Below are positions 7,167 through 17,815 of a stretch of DNA of 35,242 nt, piece after piece (within the stretch, counting starts at the first letter, position 1; every line of letters begins with the position of its first letter). A model generated the notes under the pieces. That model ran no database searches. It saw nothing but the letters and a program-made list of their open reading frames with translations, and had not been told where the DNA came from. Origin of the DNA: Nocardiopsis sp. CNR-923 (GTDB lineage: Bacteria > Actinomycetota > Actinomycetes > Streptosporangiales > Streptosporangiaceae); the NCBI RefSeq assembly GCF_001942255.1, contig NZ_MKKC01000096.1, forward strand, positions 1-35,242. The letters are read 5' to 3'. The position numbers and the translations under genes are program-made.

Positions 7167-10100
7167 TCACGAGGCCGTCCCCGCGACCTCGTAGGCGGCG
7201 CGGAAGGCACGGTAGCGGTCCAACTCGGCCGTCATCGGCTCCACCACCCGCCGGCGCGCGATCTCGGCGACCCGCTCTCCGGCGACCCGCTCCACCGCCT
7301 CCCGTCGCTGCACGGCCGCGACCTCGACCAGGTTCGCGCACCCCACACCGGTCAGCCATCCGACCACGAGGGACGCGACCACCAAGGCACCTGAGTAGGC
7401 GACGAACACCGGATCGTCGAACATCGCCAACCCGGTGAGGCCACCAGCGAGCCAGCTCACGAGGGCCACGAGCGCCCACACCAGGCCCAGGCCCGCAACT
7501 GCCAGCAACGCGAACTGCGCCGACCGCGCCGCCTTCCACCACGGCATGGTCCGCTCGGAGGCGCTGACCGCGCCCGAGACCGCCTCACCCAGCTCCACCG
7601 GAAGCTCCGCCACCCCGCTGAGCGCGGCCGAGCGCATGCGGCGCCGCCACGGCGCGGGCATCCCCGCAGAGAGCCCGTCGGCCGCCTCACCCAGCACCGT
7701 CTCCAGCTCCGCCACGTGCGCGTCCACCGGACCGCCCACGCCCACGTCGCCGTCGTCGCGCAGGAAGTCCAGCTGGACCGTCGAGAGCGGGTCCTTGCGC
7801 ACCCGCCCCAGCAGTCGTGCCACGGGCCAGCCGACCTCGCGCCTTCCGCGCCTGACGTCGTTGGTCTCGGTGACGTCGGCGACGGCCCCGACCCCGGCCG
7901 CGCTGGCCAGACCGCCACGGACCCGCTCGGCCACCGGCCCGGGGACGGCCCCGGGGATCTCACCCTCGCCGTGGAACTCCTCGAAGGCCACCACGACCTG
8001 GTCCAGGTCGGCGACCAGGCGGTCGACCAGCGCACGGCGCTCACGCACCGCCTCACCGAGGAACCCCCTCAGGTCACGAATGCCCTGGCCGGTGGCGGTC
8101 GAGGTGGTGATCACCCTGGGGTGCACGCCCGACTCGGTCTCCATCAACCGCCGAAGGTCGGTGAGCAACTCCTCCAGTTCGTCCGGTTCGACCCGGTCGA
8201 CCTGGTTGAGGACCGCGACGGTCACCGCGCCGTGCCCCGCCATGCGGGCCAGGTAACGGTGGTGGACGGCGGCGTCGGCGTACTTCTGCGGGTCGAGGAC
8301 CCACACGAGCAGGTCGACCGATCCGATGAGCCGGTCGGCCTCCGCGGTGTGCATGCTGCGCACGGAGTCGTGGTCGGGCAGGTCGAGCAGGACCAGGCCC
8401 GTCAGTTCGGAGTTGCCCGCGTCCAGGACGCCGGTGCGCGAGTGCCGGTAACGGGTCGGCACGCCCAGCCAGCTCAGGAGCGCGTCGGCGCCCTCGTGCC
8501 CCCACACGCAGGCGTGCGCTTTGGACGTGGTGGGCCGGGTGACGCCGGTCTGCGACAGTTCCAGTCCGCACAGGGCGTTGAACAGCGACGACTTGCCGCT
8601 CCCGGTGCCGCCCGCCAGGGCGACCACGGTGTGCTCGGCTGACAGTCGCAGGCGCGCGCCCGCGTGGTCAAGCAGCTGTGTGGAGCGTGCGACGACCTCC
8701 TCCGGAAGGTCCTCCTGGCCGAGTTCGGTCAGGGTGGACAGGGCGTCGAGGCGTTCGATGAGCTCGGCCCGCGTGACGGTCGTGGCGGGTCGCCAGTGGT
8801 CGTGGGTGGTCGGACGGTACTCGTCGTCGTCCTCGGGGTCGTCCTCGGCACCGGTCACCCGCGCCCCCGGGGGCGCGGGGGCGTCGGCGGAGGCGTTCGC
8901 GGTCACGTCAGCTTCGAGCTCAGGCTCCGGTTCAGACCCCGGCTCCGGCTCCGGCTCAGGCTCCGGCTCCGACTCCGGGGCGGTGGTGTCCGCCCCCACC
9001 GCGCGGAACGCGCCCGAGACGGCGGACGGACCCGGCACGCGCCGGGGCAGGGGCCCGCCGTCCTCCTGTTCCACAGCCCGCGGTGCGGGAGCCTCACGGT
9101 CGGCCGAGGCGGGTTCGCCGTCCGCCGGGGCCTCCTCGGCCGGCGACGGGGCGGACGGGGCCCCGGACGTCCCCCCATCGATGCCGGGGGCCTCGGCGGT
9201 CGCCTCACCGTCCTGACCGGGAGCGGGAACCCACTCCGGCGGGTTCGGGCTCACGACGGGGAAGGCCCCGGTGTTGCGCCCGGCGATCTGGGCGTCCTCG
9301 GCGGCCTCCGCGAGGCTGCCGACCCACCCGGCCAGACCGTCGGGGTCGTCGCCCCCGTCAGGGGCGTCGCGGGCGGCACGGGTCTCGGCGGCGCCGCGGC
9401 GAACGCCGCGCACACCTCGCCGGCCCCGATCGGCCCTGGTCCCGCGCATGCCACGGACACCGCGGCCCGTGTGGGCGGCCTCGTCCGGTTCGGCGGGGGC
9501 GAGAAGATCCTGGGCGCCGTCGACGCCAGGCTGGTTCTCGTGGTCACCCTGGTCGCTCTGACCATCGTGGGCGCTGGGTCCACTCGTCTCATCCTGGGCG
9601 CCCAGGATGTCGTGACGCGCGCGTCGTCCTGACGCCGTGAGCACCTTGACCACTTGGGTCACGCCGGTCACCGTGGGCACTCACGTCACCCTGGCCGCCC
9701 CAGCCGTCCCGACCGTCTTGGCCATCTTGGCTGTCAGCCACACCCGGGCCGAGCACGTCGCCCTGCTCGTGACCCGTTCCCCAGGCGTCCGGGCCGCCCC
9801 CGGGGCCCCAGCCGCGCGGGTCGGTCCAAGCGCCCTGGTCACCGGGGCCACGGCGGTCAGAGGCGCCGGTGTCCTCGGCGCCGACGCCCGCGTGGCGGCC
9901 CCGGTCCGCGTCCGCGCCCCGCTCCTGGGGCACGCCTCCGTCGCCCTCCGGGACCCCGGGCGCGCGCGCGTGCCGCCCGGCTGGCCTGCGGGACGCCTCC
10001 GACGCCTCATCCGCGGGCGCCGCGTCCGGGTAGCCCGCGATACCGTCGTGCGCGGCCTCCGCCACGCCCGTCCCGGAGCCGAGGTCCGGCGCGTGGGCGG

Positions 10101-10278
10101 AATGCTCGGGCACCGGCACGGTGTACCCGCGCCAGGAGCCGCCTCCCTCGGACTGGTCCTCACCGCGCCGGGCACGGTCGTCACTGTGATCCTCGGACCC
10201 GCCGGTCGGTCGGACCTCGTCTGGTTCGGCGGGGCCGGTCTGTCCGGTCGGCCGCGCGGGGTTCCACTGAGTCGTCAT
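7167..10278 (-). CDS. dynB: DynB-like dynamin-family GTPase with C-terminal membrane segments (one apparent frameshift)
   Basis: The corrected product is about 1037 residues. The ATG at 10278-10276 overlaps the TGA of the upstream GTPase (ATGA). The first 450-500 residues are low-complexity and acidic (G/D/P/E-rich, with an EPEPEP tract around 8930-8990). The GTPase domain has P-loop ALAGGTGSGKSSLFN, G3-like LLDLPDHDS and the NQVDR motif for guanine. Near the C-terminus two hydrophobic segments (FALLAVAGLGLVWALVALVS; FVAYSGALVVASLVVGWLTG) anchor it. A coupled pair of bacterial dynamins with membrane segments in the second protein fits DynA/DynB of Streptomyces, which stabilise FtsZ rings at sporulation septa. 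A frame change lies between about 9600 and 9690, in low-complexity sequence. YfjP-type GTPase is the generic alternative. Confidence 0.75.
8930..8990 (-). repeat. Short tandem repeat coding Glu-Pro/Ser-Glu
   Basis: Six-base units (GGCTCC/GGCTCA on the plus strand) repeat and encode alternating Glu-Pro with occasional Ser/Gly in the disordered N-terminal arm of the GTPase. Such tracts vary in length by slippage. Confidence 0.7.
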
Positions 10279-12190
10279 CGTGCAATCTCAAGGTTGTACG
10301 TGGCCTGATACAGCTGGACGGCACTGTCCTCGGACGGGATCCCCGCCGACACCAGGGTGCTGTCGAAGGGCGTGCGCTCCTGGTCGAGCAGCGCCCCGAC
10401 GCGTTCGCGCAGGTCGTCGCGGGCCGTCGTGCCCATGCTACGGAGTGACTGGGCCCCGAACAGCCCCTTGAGCAGGCGCTGTGGTGAGGGGCCGGAGGGG
10501 TCGGCCGCGTGCGCGCCGCCGCCCGAGCGGGAACGTTCGTAGCCGAGCAGGTCCATGATGAGGACGAGCGCGACGATGTCGTGGTCGAAGGTGACGAACC
10601 GGGCCACGGAGCGCTTGGTCGCTCCGCTGGCCGCGGTCATCCGGGCGATCTCCCCCTGCCACTCGGCGAGCTCCTTGCGGACCCGCTGCGCCAGGAGACC
10701 GCCCCCCGGCAGCTCCGACGCCTGGCGACCAGCTCCTCGCCGCCGGGAACCTCCCGCCAGCGACCGTCGATCTCCTGACCCGCGCGTTCGGCGGCCGACA
10801 CCACGAGCGCGGCCAGGGAGTCGCGCACGGCCGACTCCAGCGCCGCGACCCGCTGCCCCCGTTCCTCGGACTCGGCACGGCGCCGCCAGGCCCGCCTGCC
10901 GCGCAGCCGCAGGCTCCGGGCGAGCTCGCCGCTGGCGGCAACCTCCTGCCAGCGCGCGAGCAGGGATCCGCTCAGCAGGGACCCGTCGGCGAGACCGGCG
11001 TCCACGTGGCGGCGAGCCCCGGTGAAGGACTCGTCGACGGCGCCGCGGAGCGCCCGTCCCACCTCCACCTGCGTCTCCACCTGCCGCGCCAGTTCGGGCA
11101 CCCGGGAGCGGAAGCTGTCGATCACCCCGACGAACGTGCGCCGCGAGACCCGGTCGCGCTGGTCGGCCTCGCCCGCGACGTCCGCGAGATAGGTGCGGAT
11201 GTGGTCGGCGACGTTGGCGGTGAAACGCTCCCCCTTGACCTGGTCGGTCTCGGGGATCGCGAATCGCGCCGCCCCGCCGAGCCCGTTGGCCTCCAACATG
11301 GCGCCGAAGTGGTCGAGGAGCTGGCGGCGGCCCTTGCGAGGCACCCGGGAGAGCACCACGGCCAGCGAGGTGTCGCGGTCCCGAGCCACCTGGAGGAACT
11401 CCCACACCCGCGCGTCGGCGTAGCGGGTGCTCGTGGTGACGAACACCCACAGGTCGGCCGCGTCGAGGAACTTGGCCGCGAACTCGTGGTGGGCGGCCAC
11501 CGCGGAGTCGACGTCGGGGGTGTCGAGCAGCGCCACCCCGCGCGGCATGGCCTCGCTGGCCGCGAGCACGAGCATGCCGTCCTTGCCGGGCATGGCCAGC
11601 CCCTGCTGGCGCACACGCGGCAGTGCGGGGATGAAGGAGGACTCGCTGAACCAGTCCACGTCGGCCGGATGACAGGCCAGTACCGGGCTGTTGGTCGTGG
11701 GTCGGCGTACGCCGGTCGTGGTGACCTGCTCGCCGACCAGGCTGTTGACCAGGGTGGACTTACCCGCGCCCGTGGAACCGGCGACGGCGATCAGCAGCGG
11801 GATGTCGGGCCGCCGCACTCGGGGAAGGACGTAGTCGGACAGCTGTGCGAGGAGGTCCGCCCGGAGCACGCGCCCCTCCTCGGCGGCGGGCAGTCCGTCG
11901 GCGAACCTCAGGTCGCGGATCTGGGTGCGCAAGGACTCCAAGACCCGCTCGAAGCGGTTGTCCTCCGCTGCCGGGGCACGGTGCCTGGCCGGCCCGGAGG
12001 CGGTTGGGGCGGCGGGTCCGGCCGTGGCCGGAGCGACGGGCTCGCCTGGGCCACCGTGGGCCGGGGCCTCGGCCACGGGTACGGATCCTGGGCCCGGGGC
12101 GGGATGGTCGGAGGTGGCGGCCGGTCCGGTACCGAACCGGTCCGAGGCACCGGAACCGCTGGTGTCCGGTGCGGCCGACGGCCGGGTCAT
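10275..12190 (-). CDS. dynA: DynA-like dynamin-family GTPase (one apparent frameshift)
   Basis: The corrected product is about 638 residues. The ATG at 12190 follows GAGGAGGG. After a Pro/Ala-rich arm of about 75 residues comes the GTPase domain: P-loop AVAGSTGAGKSTLVNSL, TTTGVRRPTT switch I and LLDTPDVDS switch II. An Arg-rich helical region follows and the end is soluble (…SAVQLYQATYNLEIAR). No membrane segment is evident, unlike its partner. The stop overlaps the start of the next GTPase, so the two are translated together and may form a heteromeric membrane-remodelling complex at division septa. The reading frame changes near 10720, where one added base restores a continuous helical domain. 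Confidence 0.75.
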
Positions 12191-12262
12191 GATCGGTATG
12201 CCCTCCTCATCGGTGCTGACGGTCCCCCGCCGCGCGGACGTCGAAGGCCGCAGGCGGGGATC

Positions 12263-13542
12263 TCACTGGAGTTCGCCCCCGGTCGCCAGTCGACGCGTCT
12301 CGAACTGGGTCCCCGTGTGCAGTATGTCAAGATCCCGCGCCGTTTTGACCACTTCTCCAATGATCACCACCGCCGGGGGCCGCACCCGGGCCGATCGGAC
12401 CGACGCGGCGATGTCCGCCAGCGTACCCGTGACCGTCCGCTGCCCTGGCAGGGTGGCCTCCTGCACCACCGCGACGGGGGTGTCGGCGGGACGCCCGTGA
12501 CCGACGAGCGCCTCGGCGATCGCCCCGATCCGCTCGACCCCCATGAGCACGACCACCGTCCCACCCGCGTGGGCCAGCCCCGCCCAGTCGACGGTGGACC
12601 GCTCGTCCCCCGGGGCACGTGCGCGGACACGATGTGCACGTCCTGGGCGACCCCGCGGTGCGTGGCGGGGATGCCCGCGCTGGCGGGGGCGGCCAACGCG
12701 CTGGTCACCCCGGGCACCGCGATGACGGGCACCCCGGCAGCGACGCAGGCGGCCGCCTCCTCGCCGCCCCGGCCGAAGAGGAAGGAGTCGCCCCCCTTGA
12801 GCCGGACCACGAACCGGCCCCGACGGGCACGGTCCACCAGGACCTCGTTGATCCGTTCTTGGGTCATCGAGCGCCCGTAGGGGATCTTCGAGGCGTCGAC
12901 GATCTCCACGTCGGCCGGGAGCCGGTCCAGGAGCGAGGTGGGCGCGAGCCGGTCGACGACCACCACGTCCGCCTGGGAGAGCAGCTGCTGCCCGCGGACC
13001 GTGATCAGACCGGGATCGCCGGGGCCCCCGCCGACCAGCGCCACACCGCTGAACCGCTCACGACCGCGCCGGGCGTCGAGGGTCCCGTCGGCGAGCCCGT
13101 CGGTGATGGCGTCGCGCAGACCGGCCGCCCTGCGCGGGTCACCGGAGGCCACGACGCCGACGGTGATCCCCCCGGCGGTGCCCGAGGCGGGGGTCCAGGC
13201 CGAGGAGGCATGCCGGTCGTCCGCGCGTACGCACCAGACCCGGGCCGTCTCGGCCTCGTCGGCGACGGACGCGTTGACCAGGGGATCGTCGGTGGCGGCG
13301 TGGACCAGCCAGTAGCGGGGGGCGTCGGAGCCCGACACGTCGCCGGCGGCGAAGGGCCGGCGCCGCCACGTGAGACGTCCGGCGTCGGCGAGGTCCTCCA
13401 GAGCGGCCGAGACGGCGGGAGCCACCAGGGTGACCCGCGCTCCCGCCTCCACCAGGACGGGAACCCGGCGGCCGGCGACCCGTCCTCCACCGACCACGAG
13501 GACGTCCCGGCCCTCCATGCGCAGACCCAGCAGATAGGTCAC
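12263..13542 (-). CDS. cysG: Siroheme synthase CysG-type: precorrin-2 dehydrogenase plus uroporphyrinogen-III C-methyltransferase (one apparent frameshift)
   Basis: The corrected product is about 426 residues. The N-terminal third is an NAD-binding precorrin-2 dehydrogenase/ferrochelatase-like domain (VLVVGGGRVAGRRVPVLVEA, LVHAATDDPLVN). The C-terminal part is a SUMT methyltransferase: VALVGGGPGDPGLITVRG, VVVDRLAP, KIPYGRSMTQERIN, RLKGGDSFLFGRGGEE, AVPGVTSALAAPA, then in the second frame VVVLMGVERIGAIAEAL. It methylates uroporphyrinogen III at C-2 and C-7 to precorrin-2, the branch point to siroheme and cobalamin; the first domain leads to siroheme. GTG start at 13542. The frame breaks near 12613 in a C/G run, where one missing C restores HVPPGDE. 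It stands 70 nt downstream of dynA and 276 nt from the bluB-cobT gene. Confidence 0.92.
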
Positions 13543-13818
13543 GGTCGCGCCCCTTCCGTCGTCCGTACCGGCCCCGGCGACGACGGCGGGGCGCGCGTGG
13601 CGGCCCGTCGCGCCGTCGGCGATGTTCGGCGATTGCGCGGTTCACCTTGTCAAAGGGGTATTACGCCCGGGTAAACCGGTGCGCGCCCCCGGTGTGAGCC
13701 CGACCGCACCGCGTGCCGCGGCCTCGGGTGGTGCGGGCGGCCCCTCCCGGGAGGTCATACCCCGCATCCGTCCGGACGGAAGGGGCCCCGGCGGCGCCCG
13801 ACGGACCCGGCCGGCGGG
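13543..13818. other. Spacer between cysG and bluB-cobT
   Basis: The 276-base stretch has no convincing gene. A perfect TTGACA on the minus strand (near 13645-13650) could be a -35 box for cysG, but no -10 sequence follows at normal spacing. I looked for the conserved cobalamin-riboswitch core and did not find it. Confidence 0.4.
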
Positions 13819-16388
13819 TCAGTCGGCCCTGGACACACCCGCGTCATCGAAGGTGGCGACCTCTCGTAGGGCGCGCGCCGACGCCTGGAGGATCGGCAGG
13901 GCCAGCAGCGCCCGACCCCTCCCCCAACCGCATCTCCAGATCCACCAGCGGACGCAGACCCAGGTGGTCCAGGGCCAGCGTGTGCCCGGGCTCGCTGGAA
14001 CGGTGCCCGGCGAAGCACGCGTGCACCGACTCGGGCGAGATCGCCGCCGCCGCGAGCGCCGCGGACCCGGCGATGACCCCGTCCAGCAGGACGGGGACGC
14101 CCAGAGTGGCGCCGCCCAGGACGAAACCGGCCAGGGCGGCGTGCTCCAGACCGCCCAGCCCGGCGAGGGCGCCGATCGGGTCGGCGGGGTCCACCGGGTT
14201 GGCCGCCAGGGCGCGCCGCACCACGTCGACCTTGTGCTCGTAGGTGACGTCGTCCACGCCCGTCCCGCGCCCGGTCGCGGCCTCGGGCGCCGCCCCGGTG
14301 AAGGCGCACACCAGCGCGGCGGCCGGGGTCGTGTTGGCGATGCCCATGTCGCCGGTGACCAGGCAGCGGTTGCCCGACGAGACCAGGTCGCGGGCGACCT
14401 CGATTCCGCTCTCCAGCGCCTGGAGTGCCTGTTCACGGGTCATCGCCGGGCCCTGGGTGAAGTCGGCGGTGCCGCGCGCGACCTTGCGCGGCAGCAGCCC
14501 GGCCGCCCGCGGCAGGTCCCCGGCCACGCCCACGTCGACGACGGTGACCTCGGCTCCGACCTGCGCGGCGAAGGCGTTGACCACGGCTCCGCCAGCGAGG
14601 AAGTTGTGCACCATCTGGGCCGTGACCTCCTGCGGCCACAGGGTCACCCCTTGGTCGTGGACCCCGTGGTCACCGGCGAACACCGCGACCGCGACCGGCT
14701 CGGGGATCGGCGGCGGGCACACACCGGCCAGTCCGGCGAGACGGACCGACACGTCCTCCAGTACGCCGAGGGATCCCTTCGGTTGGTCATGCGGTCCTGA
14801 CGGGCTCTGGCCTCCTCCACCGCGCGGGTGTTCGGCGCTCCGATGGCGGCGATGGTCTCCTCCAGCAGGCTCGTGGGCTCCTGGCCGGGCAGTCCGCGGC
14901 GGCCGTAGCGGTCACGGTGCACCGCCCAGGACAGGGGGCGTCCGCCGGCGGGGTCGGTCCGCGGATCCGCGGGGAACTCCTCGACGTAGCCGACGCAGAG
15001 GTAGGCGACCACCTCCACGTGGGAGGGGAGGCCGAGGACTCGGGCGAGATCGCGTTCGTCGAGGTGGCTGACCCAACCGACCCCGAGCCCCTCGGCCCGC
15101 GCGGCCAGCCAGAGGTTCTCGACGGCGAACGCGGGAGCGTAACCCGAGCTCAGCGGCTGGGCGTGGCGGCCCAGTGCGTGCCGACCGCCGCGTGCGGGGT
15201 CGACCGTGACGGCGATGTTGAGCGGGGCGTCGGCGATCGCCTCGACCTTGAGGCCGGACAGTGCGCGGGCGCGGGTTCCGGGCAGGGCGCGCGCGTGATC
15301 CTCGCGCTCGGACGCGACCAGGTCGCGCACGCGGCCGCGCAGGTCGGCGTCGGTGATGAGGAGGAAGTCCCAGGGGCGGGCGTCGCGACGCTGGGGGCCT
15401 GGTGAGCGGCCCCGAGCAGGCGGGTGAGCACGTCGTCGGGGACGGGGTCGGGGCGAAAGCCGCCGATGACGTCGCGGCGTTCGCTGATCGCACGGTAGAC
15501 GGCGTCGCGTGCGGAGGCGCCGAAGGTGTGGTCGGCCGGCGGCCCGGAGGCGGCGGCCGGAGCGGGCTGGTGGGGGCGTCGACCGGTGGTCGCGGGCTCC
15601 GGGTGGGGCTCGGCGGCTTGTTGTGCTTGCACGGTGTCGCTCCGATCCGCTCCCGTGGTCGTGGGACGCGGTTGCTCGGGTCCGGGTGGGGTGGGGTGGG
15701 TGTGGGTTTCGGGGACGGCGGGGATCGTGTGCGTCCGGGCGTCGCGCTGGGTCGGGGCGCGGTCACCCGCGTGGACCGGGATGACGTCGGGCCGGGGTTC
15801 GTCGCTGGCGGTCGTTGCGGGGGCGCGGGCCGGTCGGGGCCGAGCGGACGCGGGCACGGACACGACGGCGGGCTGTCCGTGGCCGGGTGTGCTGGAGGGC
15901 TCGGGCGGGGCGGACGCGGTCTGGTCGTGTGCCACGGCTCGCTGGGCGGGCCCCTCCGATTCAGCCGCGGTGTCGCCGGGCTTGGCCGAGGTCACCCCGC
16001 CGGGTCTCGGCGCCGGGCCGCTCCCGGCGTCCCGGCCGTGCGCGGTCGCGTCAACGGGCGCCGGTTTCGGAGGCGTCGTCGGCTCCTCGGCGGCGGCCGT
16101 CGCCGTGTCCGTCTCCCGCCCCCGCGACGGCGCGGGCGGAGCCTGCCCGACCGTCGTTGGGATCGGCTCCGTGGGCACAGGGTCCGCGGGCGGCGCCGAC
16201 GATCGGGACGGCTGGCGGAACGGATTGGCGTCGCGTCGTGGCTGGGTGGGCTGGGCGCCCCGACCGCTCTCGGGCAACCCGTCCAGGAGTCCCCCGGCGT
16301 CGCCCGCCCCCGTGGCGGAATCCCCGCTCCGCTTCCGGGACGGCGCGCCTCCGCCGCGCCGGGCTGACCCGAGGTCGCCGTTGGTCAT
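13819..16388 (-). CDS. cobT: BluB-CobT fusion: DMB synthase plus nicotinate-nucleotide:DMB phosphoribosyltransferase (three apparent frameshifts)
   Basis: After frame correction one gene encodes about 856 residues. ATG at 16388 follows GGGGAG. Residues 1 to about 290 are disordered and rich in Pro, Ala and Thr. Next is a BluB nitroreductase-fold domain (VYRAISERRDVIGGFRPDPV; RPWDFLLITDAD; PLSSGYAPAFAVENLWLAAR) that splits FMNH2 to 5,6-dimethylbenzimidazole. The last about 345 residues are CobT, which attaches ribose phosphate to DMB for the lower ligand of B12 (VFAGDHGVHDQGVT; VTGDMGIANTTPA; HRSSEPGH with the catalytic Glu). Breaks: near 15385, near 14783 at the domain hinge (MTKPKGSLG-like residues restored), and near 13915 where a G run has one base too many. 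No stop and new start separate the domains, so fusion is favoured. Confidence 0.85.
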
Positions 16389-16523
16389 GATCGCTCCCCG
16401 AAGAGGTGTGTCGACTACCCGTTGTCCGCCTGATCCGACATTGACCCGTAAGCGTAGTCTGCAACGTTCCTACCGTTCACCCGGGTCCCCGCCCCCCTCG
16501 ACCGTCCCGGCGTGTTCGAGGAC

Positions 16524-17546
16524 TCACCCGGTCAACTCTGCCAGAGCCCGCACCAGGACACGGTTGGCGTCGGGTCCACGCACCGCCACCCGGAACCACT
16601 CCGGCCCCAACCCCGGGAACGTGTCCCCACGCCGAACGGCGACGCCGCGCTCCCGCAACCCCTGCCTGAGCCCTGCCCCGTCCGGCGAACCCACCAGGAG
16701 GAAGGACGCCCGCGCGGACGGCACGACCGTCAGTCCCAGCCCGCGCAACGACGACGCCAGACCCTCCCTGCGCCCCGCCAGCTCCACCGCCCAGCGCTCC
16801 GCCTCCGCGACGGCCTCGGCGGAGCAGCAGGCCTCGGTCGCCACCAGCGCCGGGGTGGACACCGACCAGAGCGGCTGGGCCGCCGACAACGTCCGCACGA
16901 GGCTGGGACCGGCCAACGCGTACCCCGCGCGCAACCCCGCCAGCGACCACGTCTTGGTCAGACTCCGCACGACCACCAGTCCGGGCAGGTCCCCCCGGGA
17001 CGCCAGGGACTCGGGCTCGGCCGGAACGCAGTCGGCGAAGGCCTCGTCCACGACCAGGACCCGTCCGGGGCGGGCGAGCGACGCCACGGCCCCGGCCGGG
17101 TGCAACACGGACGTGGGGTTGGTGGGGTTGCCGAGCACGACCAGGTCGGCGTCGTCGGGCACGAGCGCCGGGTCGAGGAGGAAGTCGGGCGGGAGCAGGA
17201 CCCGCTCCACCGCGTGCCCGGCCGCGCGCAGCGCCGCCTCGGGCTCGGTGAACTGGGGGTGCACCACCACCGCACGGCGCGGCCGTAGGGCACGGGCGAG
17301 GAGGACGAACGCCTCCGCCGCCCCCGCGGTCAGCAGGACCTCGTCCGCGTCACGCCGGTGGCGACGGGCCACGGCCGCCCGCGCGGCCGTTGGATCGGGA
17401 TAGGAGCCCAGGGTCGCGAGCGATGCGACCAGTCTCCGCGCGAGCCACCCCGGGGGTGCCTCCGCGCGCACGTTGACGGCGAAGTCGAGCAACCCTGCGC
17501 CGACCTCGGCGTCGCCGTGGTGCCGCAAATCGTGAGCGCTTCGCAC
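16524..17546 (-). CDS. cobC: CobC-like threonine-phosphate decarboxylase (PLP, aminotransferase fold)
   Basis: A 340-residue class I/II aminotransferase-fold protein. GTG at 17546-17544 follows GAGGGGGA, and the product starts MRSAHDLRHHGDAEVGAG, then LLDFAVNVR, a typical CobC/CobD-type opening (H-G-G-D…LDFSxN). The PLP lysine is in SLTKTWSLAGLRAGYA; VLGNPTNPTSVLHP and VVDEAF are the other cofactor residues. The family makes (R)-1-aminopropan-2-yl phosphate from threonine phosphate for the nucleotide-loop arm of cobalamin. It lies 135 nt upstream of bluB-cobT on the same strand, which supports a B12 role over histidinol-phosphate aminotransferase, the main alternative. Confidence 0.82.
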   Translation of the reverse strand: MRSAHDLRHHGDAEVGAGLLDFAVNVRAEAPPGWLARRLVASLATLGSYPDPTAARAAVARRHRRDADEVLLTAGAAEAFVLLARALRPRRAVVVHPQFTEPEAALRAAGHAVERVLLPPDFLLDPALVPDDADLVVLGNPTNPTSVLHPAGAVASLARPGRVLVVDEAFADCVPAEPESLASRGDLPGLVVVRSLTKTWSLAGLRAGYALAGPSLVRTLSAAQPLWSVSTPALVATEACCSAEAVAEAERWAVELAGRREGLASSLRGLGLTVVPSARASFLLVGSPDGAGLRQGLRERGVAVRRGDTFPGLGPEWFRVAVRGPDANRVLVRALAELTG

Positions 17547-17815
17547 GTGTTCCCCCTCGTTTCGACGGCGCAACGCTACCCAAACACCCCGCAAACATCG
17601 CGAAGGCCCATCAACCTCCGTGGTCGGGTCCGCCCCGAGCACCGACCTCGGCGCGCCGAAACGGCGACGGGCACGGGCTTGTGGCAAGCTGTCCGAGCCT
17701 CGCCTCACCCCCCGGAAGGACCTGGTGCCGTACCGGCGTCGGGCGGCACGCCCAGGGCGTCCGTCTCCGCCGACGGCAGGGCCCGACCACCCCCGCCCGC
17801 TGTGCAGGAGGAAGT

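Noticed and set aside
8930..8990. CRISPR-like or regulatory repeat array
   Set aside because: The six-base repeats lie in frame inside the GTPase gene and encode Glu-Pro units; no spacers.
11006..12880. 624-codon plus-strand frame across dynA and cysG
   Set aside because: Runs through two conserved minus-strand genes and has no domain of its own.
13543..13818. Cobalamin riboswitch
   Set aside because: The conserved core and the GCCACTG-type box could not be placed on either strand.
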